35,361 bases of DNA from Nodosilinea sp. LEGE 07088 (GTDB lineage: Bacteria; Cyanobacteriota; Cyanobacteriia; Phormidesmidales; Phormidesmidaceae): contig NZ_JADEWX010000046.1 of NCBI RefSeq assembly GCF_015207395.1, positions 1 to 35,361 on the forward strand, read 5' to 3'. How positions within the stretch are numbered: position 1 is the stretch's first letter; every line of letters begins with the position of its first letter. Positions 1 through 7,316 of the stretch are shown in pieces. The position numbers and the translations under genes are program-made. The notes below the pieces were generated by a model. It ran no database searches. It worked only from the letters and a program-made list of their open reading frames with translations, and was not told where the DNA came from.

Positions 1-3000
1 CGATCTGGAATCCGCGATTCCCCACCCCGCAGACTCTGCACCGCCGTCTCCTTAAACTCGATGTGCCCCTCGCCCCGCACCCGAAACACCATCTCCGAGT
101 CGATGAACATATCCCCGTTCTGGGTCAGGTAATGGGTCAGATACAGCTCATCCCCCTGGCGCTCCACCACCAGCGGAATAAAGGACTCATTCTCAATCCG
201 CTGGTGAAACTCTTGGGAGTTCATTACCTCCTGCTCAATCCCGGCATTCCTCAAAAACCGCAGAATTCGCTTCTCCAGTTGGCCGATGGGGGGCAGATTG
301 GGCACGGCTGGGGATACAGGAGTTTCGACCCCAGGCCTTTCCACGGCTAGCTCTGGCCTGGGTTGAGCCACCGGCTGAGAAACAACCGGCGGCTTCACCT
401 CCTGGATCTCCACCTTCTCCAGCGTCGGCAACGACACCCCCATCAACTGCCGCGCCACCTCCTTAAACTCAAACGCCGCCAGGGTGTAGTTTCGCTGGTG
501 CATCACCACTCCTAGCACCCGCTCCAACCGCTCTGGGGGAATGACCACCTCCATGCGATCGGCCACCGAGTAAAAATCGGACCCCGCCGCCGCAATCAGG
601 TCTTCATCCAGGTAGTAGCGCCCGCCCGCCTCCTTCGACTTCGGCGCTTGCAGAATGAACCCCTCCCCCGCCTGCTGAGGCTTCAGCAGCAACAGTTCAT
701 CCAGGGTCTTTACCGTCCCCTGCCGGTTCGTCAGCTCCGTCAAGAACCGCAACACCTGCTGGGGCTCATTCAAGGCCACCGGCTCCTTCGTCAGCTCCGA
801 CTCAATATCGAAGCCCTTAGGCATGATCAGCCCCTGGCAGACCTCGCCCCGGTAGTCGGTGTAGTTCACCAGCTTGCCGTTAGAGTACTTCTCAAACGCC
901 TTGATCAGATTGCCGGTGAAGATCTGCCGGTTGACTCGCCCGGCTTCCTGTTGCATGTCGAACAGCGAGTAAACGCTGTTGCCAAACCAGTCTTCGGTCT
1001 GCACCGTGGCATCGATCGCCCCAGACCGACCGGTGTTGAACTTCGACAAGGGCACCGTAATCTGTCGAGCGGAATCAGCCACCAAAATCCGAAGCTTCCA
1101 GCGGTTCGGTGCTGCCGGACTCCCCGAGCGCTTCTTGGCATCGGCCCCAGCCACTACGCCATAGAGAATCGTCTTGCTGGCTGGTGTCACCAGCCGGATC
1201 GGTGTCCCTGGCACAAAGGTTTCGAGCGTACTGGATACATGCATAAGCTGCTGCTCGATGCGATCGCTCAGCTTCTCAATGGATTTGCTGTCTTGCTTTT
1301 GGGCGATCGCCACCTGCCGGTAGCGATTGGTTGCCGCTTCCAACTCAGTAATGGTCGCCGCCACCTGCTGCTTGGCCCGTACAGCCAAATCATCCGGGTC
1401 GTGAGCCTCTACCGACGCCACCTCCGCTAACCCTACCGACTCCCGCACGGCATTGATCGCCTGGAGCTGGGTCAGCGGCTTGCTCTCACTCTTTGCCTCC
1501 ACCAACTCCAGATACACTGGCCCGGTGAACTCGCTGGCCGTTTCGCTGTCATCGGCCATTACCTCCATCCGCGCCAGGGGCCTGGCCTCTAAATCCAGCT
1601 GATCCGCCTCTAGAATGTTCTCTCCCATCGCCCGCGCCTGATCCACCAGGTCGCAGTACTCCGACTCGATCAGGCTGTAGACCGCTTCTTGTTCAGCAAT
1701 GGGCAGCAGTGGAATCCGCCCGGTCATCTTCTTAATCAGGGCAATATCTGAAGCACCGCTATCCCCCTGGGCGGCAGGGAAATCCAGCTTGGCATTCAGC
1801 TCCGGGTCATCGGCCAGCAACTCCGTCACCACCTGCTCCCCGTAGGGATTCATAAAATCCACCACGGTGTTCAGCGAGATGTCGGTCTCCCGCGCTGCTG
1901 TGGTGTTGGCATTGAGACTCGCCATCTTGCGACAGAGGATTGCTCCCGGTCGCTTTTCGGCTGGAAGGTCACCCATCAATAAGGTGTAGGCAGGCAGCGC
2001 TACCTGCCCGGTACGATGTACCCGGCCCAGCATCTGCATGAACACATTGATGTCTCGTTCCGCCTGGGCCACAATCATGTGTCGAGGCCGCTGGTCAGCA
2101 AATTTCTCCGAAGCGTGCAGCGAGATGCCGGTCGAGCCCGAGCAGTTGAGCAAAATGACATCGGCATCCCCCGCATTGAACCGGGCTACCGCATCGATCT
2201 TACCCTTGGCGGTAGTCTCCTCCCCCAGCCGCACTTTGTAGGCCATGGATCCATCGGCCCCATACTCAATCCCTGACTTGCGCCCCGTAACTTCGGTAAC
2301 CCGGTATCCCGATCGCTCTAGCTGCTGCTCAATGTAGTCGATTGGGCTGATGGGAATGCTGGTGAAATCACTCTCGCGAATACAGTCCAGGGCTTCTTCA
2401 TAGGCCAGAACCGCCTCGGCTCCGAGTTGATCATCGCTGAGTCGCAGCCGGGTGGAGTGGCCCCGGTAATCTATCACCACCACATCTCTGGATCGCTCCA
2501 GATACCGCTCCAGCAGATCCCCAAAAGAGAGGTTCATGGCCTCCCCCGGCGATAAATTCTGAGACTCTGCGTGGGCCTCGATGAAGCTGCCCATAGTGTT
2601 GGCCACCGTAATCACGGGCTTTTCACCCCGATTCAGGGCCGCAATGGCTTCCTCCACCGTCGCATCTGCCTTTTGGGCCAGCAGCCCCTGCTCAATGCAG
2701 TTGTGCATCAGCGAGGTGAAGTTGGTGCTCCTGGCTCCCACCTCGCCAATTGCCCCATCTTCTCCTAAGGCTTTAGCCTCCGCCTTGGCCTCATTACCAA
2801 TCGCCTTCACCGCCTTCTGCTTGGCCCGATCAAAATCCTTAATCGCCCGCATCGCCGCCGAGAAGTCATCGGCTACCTCCCGGTCAACGGGGACGGTCTT
2901 GGCCTGAAACGAGATGCCCTCATAGGAGCGCTCCCGCCGTAGCATTTGCCCTGAGGCCACAAACTTGCTGGCGACGATCTGCTGAAGTGGCACACCCCCA

Positions 3001-3794
3001 CGGGTGAGAATGGTCTCCAGCGCCGACCTGCTGCTGACGCCCAGCCGCAGGTCGGTGCGCCGGGCGTAGAGATCCATCACATCGGCCCGTTTGGCGTAGG
3101 TCGCCGACGAGTAAAACACTCCCGAAGACAGGTCGATCAACTCGCGGACAAAGTCGGCCCGATTGGGTGGCCCGGCTTCTTTCCATCCCCCCTTGCTGCC
3201 CCCCGCCTGATGGGCCTCATCGAGAATCAAGATAGCGTTGGGAGCCATCCGTCTCAGAAACGTCCGTCGCAGCGGTTCTTTCTTTCCCACCGTCTGAAGC
3301 TGGCTGTAGGTGGTAAACACGGCACTGTAGCGGCCCAAATTCCTCCGCTGAATCATCGCCTGCATTTCCGCCTGCTGCTTAGCGGCTCCTGCGGTTTTCA
3401 GTGCCGCGCCATTGGCCAAAGGAATCTCGGTGCCGCTATCAGTGATGAAGGGCGAAAACCGCCGCATTCCAATGTCGCCCACATCGCGCATCATGTCGGC
3501 GTAGAGGGGCTTGTCCTTAGTGATAAACAGCGCAATCTTTCCCTGCTGCTGGGCATAGCGCATGATGCTGGCACAAATGCGGCCTTTGCCGATACCGGTC
3601 TGGTCGCCCGTGATGAAGCCTGCACCCTGCTCGATATTGCTGATCGCCAGGGCTGAGGCATCGACCTGTTCAGCGCTGAAGTACTGGTGCAGTTCAGAAA
3701 CGGAACCATAGCCCAGGCGAGTGGCCAGGTATGTATCAATGTCGCCGTGGTGCTGCTCGAATCGCTCTAGCGCCTGGTGGGCCGCACTGGCCAT
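1..3794 (-). CDS. Strawberry-notch (SNO)-type helicase, C-terminus beyond window
   Basis: The reverse strand is open from ATG 3794 to the left edge (1264 complete codons, no stop). A SNO-type P-loop, GIGKGR, is at residues 67-72, a DEAH box (LDEAHQAGG) starts at D192, and a helicase C-terminal motif (MQMLGRVHRTGQ) is near residues 585-595. A long C-terminal region rich in Glu and Gln follows. Bacterial SNO-like proteins are large SF2 ATPases often found on plasmids and phages, and DNA/chromatin or plasmid-transfer roles have been proposed; the exact reaction here is unknown. No Shine-Dalgarno sequence precedes the ATG and a hairpin terminator lies only about 20 nt upstream, so transcription must start very close or read through. 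Translation upstream in frame meets TAA with no other start codon. Its GC content and strand match the conjugation cluster at 13.8-19.6 kb, suggesting both belonged to one transfer region now split by inserted DNA. Confidence 0.85.
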   Translation of the reverse strand, partial: MASAAHQALERFEQHHGDIDTYLATRLGYGSVSELHQYFSAEQVDASALAISNIEQGAGFITGDQTGIGKGRICASIMRYAQQQGKIALFITKDKPLYADMMRDVGDIGMRRFSPFITDSGTEIPLANGAALKTAGAAKQQAEMQAMIQRRNLGRYSAVFTTYSQLQTVGKKEPLRRTFLRRMAPNAILILDEAHQAGGSKGGWKEAGPPNRADFVRELIDLSSGVFYSSATYAKRADVMDLYARRTDLRLGVSSRSALETILTRGGVPLQQIVASKFVASGQMLRRERSYEGISFQAKTVPVDREVADDFSAAMRAIKDFDRAKQKAVKAIGNEAKAEAKALGEDGAIGEVGARSTNFTSLMHNCIEQGLLAQKADATVEEAIAALNRGEKPVITVANTMGSFIEAHAESQNLSPGEAMNLSFGDLLERYLERSRDVVVIDYRGHSTRLRLSDDQLGAEAVLAYEEALDCIRESDFTSIPISPIDYIEQQLERSGYRVTEVTGRKSGIEYGADGSMAYKVRLGEETTAKGKIDAVARFNAGDADVILLNCSGSTGISLHASEKFADQRPRHMIVAQAERDINVFMQMLGRVHRTGQVALPAYTLLMGDLPAEKRPGAILCRKMASLNANTTAARETDISLNTVVDFMNPYGEQVVTELLADDPELNAKLDFPAAQGDSGASDIALIKKMTGRIPLLPIAEQEAVYSLIESEYCDLVDQARAMGENILEADQLDLEARPLARMEVMADDSETASEFTGPVYLELVEAKSESKPLTQLQAINAVRESVGLAEVASVEAHDPDDLAVRAKQQVAATITELEAATNRYRQVAIAQKQDSKSIEKLSDRIEQQLMHVSSTLETFVPGTPIRLVTPASKTILYGVVAGADAKKRSGSPAAPNRWKLRILVADSARQITVPLSKFNTGRSGAIDATVQTEDWFGNSVYSLFDMQQEAGRVNRQIFTGNLIKAFEKYSNGKLVNYTDYRGEVCQGLIMPKGFDIESELTKEPVALNEPQQVLRFLTELTNRQGTVKTLDELLLLKPQQAGEGFILQAPKSKEAGGRYYLDEDLIAAAGSDFYSVADRMEVVIPPERLERVLGVVMHQRNYTLAAFEFKEVARQLMGVSLPTLEKVEIQEVKPPVVSQPVAQPRPELAVERPGVETPVSPAVPNLPPIGQLEKRILRFLRNAGIEQEVMNSQEFHQRIENESFIPLVVERQGDELYLTHYLTQNGDMFIDSEMVFRVRGEGHIEFKETAVQSLRGGESRIPD

Positions 3795-3812
3795 GTTGCA
3801 GGCAATTGAAAA

Positions 3813-3837
3813 GGCCCGTAAGTTTTGCTTACGAGCC
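3813..3837 (-). terminator. Rho-independent terminator between small gene and SNO helicase
   Basis: Read on the minus strand, GGCTCGTAAG, a CAAAA loop and CTTACGGGCC are followed by TTTT. The stem is 10 bp with a single internal mismatch. It lies just after the stop codon of the 3862-4233 gene and about 20 nt before the helicase ATG, so it most likely ends transcription of the small gene or attenuates readthrough into the helicase. Confidence 0.7.
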
Positions 3838-3861
3838 TGGAGGGTTTAGTTTTACAGGGGC

Positions 3862-4233
3862 TTACATCGCCTCTGCTTTAACTGTGCGACGAGGACGCTT
3901 GCGTTCCGACTTTTTCTTGTAGCCAATCGCCTGGGCAGCGTTGCTGTCGGGGCCAAACTGGGCGCGAACGGCTTCTTTCATCGACAGAATGGCGTTGTGA
4001 AACTCCCACTCGGCCTGGCGGGCGGTGTCGCTAGCGGCTTTCATCATGGCCTGCAGCTCAGTTTCTTTTTGCTGCGTAGCCAGCATGTTGGCATAGCTGG
4101 TTTTGAGGGCCTCGGGAGCAGAGTCGGCTCGCACAGGCGCGTAGCCCTCGACGGTGCCGAGGGCATTGAGGGAATCGATATCGGCTCTAACGGTTTTTAC
4201 AGATAGACGACGAGCAATATTGACAACAGCCAT
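3862..4233 (-). CDS. Small conserved cyanobacterial hypothetical protein
   Basis: A 123-residue reading frame starts at MAVVNIARRLS. A longer frame starts at 4398, but its extra N-terminus looks like translated upstream DNA, while the ATG at 4233 has an AGG-containing leader. The protein is mostly helical and charged, with a central Gln/Glu/Ala-rich stretch (about residues 45-85) and a basic tail (KKKSERKRPRR). The segment around FGPDSNAAQAIGYKKKSE matches, from memory, a widespread family of short cyanobacterial proteins of unknown function with the same C-terminal pattern. The basic tail suggests nucleic-acid contact, but this is inference. It lies upstream of the SNO helicase on the same strand and is separated from it by a terminator. 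Confidence 0.7.
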   Translation of the reverse strand: MAVVNIARRLSVKTVRADIDSLNALGTVEGYAPVRADSAPEALKTSYANMLATQQKETELQAMMKAASDTARQAEWEFHNAILSMKEAVRAQFGPDSNAAQAIGYKKKSERKRPRRTVKAEAM

Positions 4234-5235
4234 AGAAGTTAAACCTAATTGGTAGATTTGTAGCTGGACACGAACAGTCCGCCTGCCTGAGAGATTCAGG
4301 CGTAGAGCAGATGATGGAACAGTGACGAGTAGTTCTGGAACAGACGAGTCAGGGCGACGTTTGGGGCGGTAGCGTCGATTTGTCTCATCTGTTGCCAAGA
4401 TTGCCCAGTTGCAACCTGAGACTAACGATTTTGATAAAGTGCTGATAAAGGTCGCCCTCAGACCAGAAAGGGTTTTGGCGTTGCGGGCTCAATGTCAGCG
4501 CTGAATGATTGATGTGCAGCAATGACAATGCCAATGTGAATTGAGCCTATGCGAATGTGAGCCCTGCAGATTCGAACATGCTCTATGACATTAAGGCAAA
4601 CCATAGACACATTAAGAATGTGAGCCGTCGCATTAAGACTGTGAGGCGTGCAATTAAGATTGTGACGGCTGCAGATTCGAAGTTGCTCTATGACACTAAA
4701 GCAAACCATAGACACATTAAGCGTGTGAGCCCTCGCATTGGCATTGTTGGGTCGCAATCTAAACCAGTGAGCGATCGCACTCAATCATTGACGCCTCACC
4801 GTAGAGGTGAGATGGGTGACAGGGCTATTGTGCGTTGGCCTGCCGGTCTTTGACCATCGCACAGTAACGCCGTCCCACAGCAATACCGTAGTGTAACTGC
4901 TGACTGTAAAGGAGTGACGGCTGCCTCTCAAGGCTTCCCCCGGCATTATTAAGGTTCAAGACGGAGATGCACTCTGTAGCAATTTTGACTTGCTTAGGCG
5001 ATCGCAATAGGCTAAATTTCTGACTTAGAGCTGTGTGCGTGCAGCTTGATTCCCAAAATTTGGTCAAACGCCACTGGAAGGTGTGGGGACACCAACCAGC
5101 GGCTGACCCCCAAGGCTGAGCAAGCAGTCTCGGGCGCTGAGTAGCATTTTACTCGTGGCCGCTCCGAACCGCATATTGTCTGGGAGTGGCCAAGTTTTGG
5201 GTTTCCTACCCATCCGTTTCTTGGAGGAAACCCTC
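4234..5235. other. Long stretch without a convincing gene
   Basis: This 1-kb interval separates the minus-strand SNO region from the plus-strand island. Its left part should hold the promoter of the 3862-4233 gene. Its middle (4527-4799) is a phased 21-bp tandem repeat. The right part (4860-5200) has short reading frames on both strands, none with a credible start, domain or codon pattern. No RNA gene was recognised. Confidence 0.6.
4527..4799. repeat. About 13 degenerate 21-bp tandem units with a 105-bp super-repeat
   Basis: Units begin at 4527, 4548, 4569, 4590, 4611, 4632, 4653, 4674, 4695, 4716, 4737, 4758 and 4779, always exactly 21 bp apart. The best units follow ATTAAG-NN-TGTGAGCCGTCGC. 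Units at 4569 and 4590 recur at 4674 and 4695 nearly unchanged, giving a 105-bp (5 x 21) higher-order repeat. Because 21 is a multiple of 3, both strands show heptapeptide repeats (plus strand: IKNVSRR, IKTVRRA, IKIVTAA). It could be a decayed coding repeat, an iteron-like protein-binding array (two helical turns per unit) or a minisatellite. Confidence 0.75.
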
Positions 5236-5526
5236 ATGTTGTGTTTGCCATATCTGCTGTCGTCTGCTCGTCGGGGCGAGGCGACGAATCCGCTACTGCT
5301 TGCCAATTCGGAGAGTCAGCCGGGGCGCGAGCGGTTGCGCCATCTGGTGATTGGGTCGCCGGAGGGGGTGCAAGGAGCGATTAACCACCTGCATTTGCTG
5401 AGGTATGCGGAGCAGCGGGAGTGGAGCCGCCAGTTCACGATACCGGAGTCGGGGATTTTGATTACCCCGGAGCAGGGAGAGGTGTTTAGCTACTTGCTCC
5501 GGTATCGGCAGATAAGAGGAAACTGA
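5236..5526 (+). CDS. Short cyanobacterial protein with SPEGV motif, unknown function
   Basis: A 96-residue protein begins at ATG 5236, chosen because a strong TTGGAGGAAA ribosome site ends a few bases upstream; an ATG at 5155 lacks one. The sequence has a PLLLANSESQPGRERL segment followed by VIGSPEGVQGAINHLHLL and YAEQREWS. I recognise this layout from short uncharacterised proteins that are very common in filamentous cyanobacteria. No catalytic motif or membrane segment is visible. It is followed within 15 nt by a long perfect hairpin. GC content is higher than in the operon downstream, so it may be backbone rather than part of the island. Confidence 0.7.
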   Translation: MLCLPYLLSSARRGEATNPLLLANSESQPGRERLRHLVIGSPEGVQGAINHLHLLRYAEQREWSRQFTIPESGILITPEQGEVFSYLLRYRQIRGN

Positions 5527-5538
5527 GGAGTTTATGCA

Positions 5539-5591
5539 TGCCTGTCTTGCTCATAGGGGTCTATGCGAGGCTCCTATGAGCAAGACAGGCA
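5539..5591. terminator. Long near-perfect hairpin (21-bp stem, 11-nt loop)
   Basis: Arms 5539-5559 and 5571-5591 are complementary over 21 positions with only one G-U pair. The loop is TCTATGCGAGG. It follows the stop codon at 5526 by 12 nt. There is no clean T-tract on either side, so it is either a strong 3' end or processing structure, or a palindromic mobile element remnant. It insulates the small gene from the four-gene operon. Confidence 0.6.
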
Positions 5592-5656
5592 CAACCTTTA
5601 TTCTCTTTTAACCTTCGGGTAGCGACTAAAAGAAGCGTCTGATTAGGCACCTAAGC

Positions 5657-5662
5657 TATGAT
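5657..5662 (+). promoter_or_regulatory. Possible -10 element for the four-gene operon
   Basis: TATGAT lies 45 nt before the ATG at 5707 in the AT-rich gap after the hairpin. I see no matching -35 hexamer at the usual spacing and no Shine-Dalgarno sequence at 5707, so this is only the best-looking candidate. Confidence 0.25.
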
Positions 5663-5706
5663 GGCAGGCAAGAATCCTCTCCACCTCTCTCTAGCTTGAT
5701 TTTCTG

Positions 5707-7305
5707 ATGCCCCTTCCCGAATCCTTTGCTGCAAGCGCACTGGCGGCAGGAATAGCCACCAACCTTGCAACAGATATCCTGACTCATCAAGCGCCTTTCC
5801 TGGAAAACACAATTTTTGGAAAGGCGCTAAAACGGGCAGGTTTTATAGAGCCTAATTTCCAAGAGAGATTGCAGGATGCTCTAAAGAAATCTTTGGAGCT
5901 TTACTTTAAGAAATATCCGAAGAGACAAGCATTGGGAGTCGATGAGTTTTTTCAACATTCTGTAGTCGTCGAACAGATTGGGGGAGCGATTTTGAATAGA
6001 GCCCCCTTAGATGAGACAGCACTGCAAGATGCTTGGAGATTGCATCTGAGCCCGCAGCCAGTTTTTTCTCTTCTGAGTCAGCAGCAAAACTTAACCGTTG
6101 CAGAAATTATTGGCGATTTTCTGGATTGTTATCAGCGAGTTTTGAGAGAGCAACAAAGTGTACCAGAGTTGGCGATTGCCTACGACCTTCTGGAGCAAAG
6201 AGCAGAATTTGTTCAAGAAATTGGAGAAAGCGAAGAGAGACTCAAGGCCTATTTTGCAGACGTTGTGGAGCGGAAACTGTCGCCTCAGGCACAAATAGAG
6301 GTCTACGATGCAGGACAGCATGAATTGGCGGTTGACCTCAGCCAGGAGATGAGTGCAGTCGGTTTGGTTGATGCCGAACAAACGGTACAAGTTATCCGAG
6401 CGAGATTACAACCCCTTCCTGAGCTTTTTGGAAGGGGTTTATGCAAGGGACGCCTGCTGCAACCTGACCCAGACCATTATTTTGTTTCTCATGGATTAAC
6501 GCCTGATATTTTGCCTGACTGGCGTCAGGCATTAACAGCAGTGCTGCTAGAAAATACTCAGCAACTCGTTGAACCTTATTTTTCTGGAGATACCTTACTG
6601 GGTGGATTTCGGTTATGTGGCATTTGCGAGAAGCTTTTTACGACTCGCTTCAGCATGTTTTTGCTTCCCCCTTCCGACAACCGAAATGTCTATTTAGAAC
6701 TCGGAATTGCGATTGGGCTAGGGACTCCGTTCTTTTTAATCCAGCATTATGAGGCGCAAGTTCCAGATATCTTGCAAGGCCTCAGCCGTTATGTGAAAGG
6801 TGGCTTATTCCGGACGATGCGGAGAGAGTTATCCGGGCAAATCGAGGAATATGATTTTGGCGTTGTTCATTTTGTCAGCAATTTGCCTCAGCCTGGCAGC
6901 CAGTCAGTCTATCTGATTGCTGGTGGTGGACTGATTGAAGATGAGGATTTTGAAGGCAGCATTGCAGAGGCCGTCGAGCCGAAATATTCTCGTCTGGAAA
7001 TGGTTTCTCTCTCCAACTCGCTGAACAGTCCGGAAAGCTCTGGTTGGGCACTGGAGCAGTTAGTTAAGTCGATTCAGGCTTCTCGCTTTGCTATTTACCG
7101 AGTTGATGAGGAATGCTCACCCTTTACCTTTCTGGCCTTGGGCATCAGTATTGGCCTAAATCGGCCATTTTTGATGATGCATCGGTCGAACCGAGAGGTG
7201 CCGCTCGATTTGCGGGGTATGGGAATGTATCAGTTCCCAAATTTTGTTACTTTGCAGCAAGACGTCGTTTCCCAGCATCAAGCTTTTTTTGACCGATATG
7301 CTTAG
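5707..7305 (+). CDS. Operon gene A: helical domain plus tandem TIR-like domains
   Basis: 532 residues. Residues 1-235 are predicted helical and lack an obvious catalytic motif; the N-terminus (ALAAGIATNLATDIL) resembles helical adaptor regions found in front of NACHT/STAND proteins, a tentative match. Residues 257-360 form a TIR or nucleoside-deoxyribosyltransferase-like domain with a CxxC pair (CGIC, 304-307) and the conserved glutamate in NVYLELGIAIGLG (E331). Residues 400-515 are a second copy in which the equivalent residue is alanine (TFLALGISIGLNRP, A477), so it is probably a non-catalytic partner. TIR-like domains of this class hydrolyse NAD or related nucleotides in bacterial immunity; activity here is inferred. 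Gene B starts 12 nt after the stop, indicating one transcript. No ribosome site is visible at the ATG, so the start is the least certain part. Confidence 0.8.
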   Translation: MPLPESFAASALAAGIATNLATDILTHQAPFLENTIFGKALKRAGFIEPNFQERLQDALKKSLELYFKKYPKRQALGVDEFFQHSVVVEQIGGAILNRAPLDETALQDAWRLHLSPQPVFSLLSQQQNLTVAEIIGDFLDCYQRVLREQQSVPELAIAYDLLEQRAEFVQEIGESEERLKAYFADVVERKLSPQAQIEVYDAGQHELAVDLSQEMSAVGLVDAEQTVQVIRARLQPLPELFGRGLCKGRLLQPDPDHYFVSHGLTPDILPDWRQALTAVLLENTQQLVEPYFSGDTLLGGFRLCGICEKLFTTRFSMFLLPPSDNRNVYLELGIAIGLGTPFFLIQHYEAQVPDILQGLSRYVKGGLFRTMRRELSGQIEEYDFGVVHFVSNLPQPGSQSVYLIAGGGLIEDEDFEGSIAEAVEPKYSRLEMVSLSNSLNSPESSGWALEQLVKSIQASRFAIYRVDEECSPFTFLALGISIGLNRPFLMMHRSNREVPLDLRGMGMYQFPNFVTLQQDVVSQHQAFFDRYA

Positions 7306-7316
7306 TAGGGGAGAAT

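Noticed and set aside
4557-4853. Plus- and minus-strand reading frames over the 21-bp repeats as real proteins
   Set aside because: Both strands stay open only because the unit length is a multiple of three; no ribosome site or known domain supports either one.
4825-5067. Minus-strand 80-residue reading frame
   Set aside because: No ribosome site, no recognised domain and composition unlike neighbouring genes.
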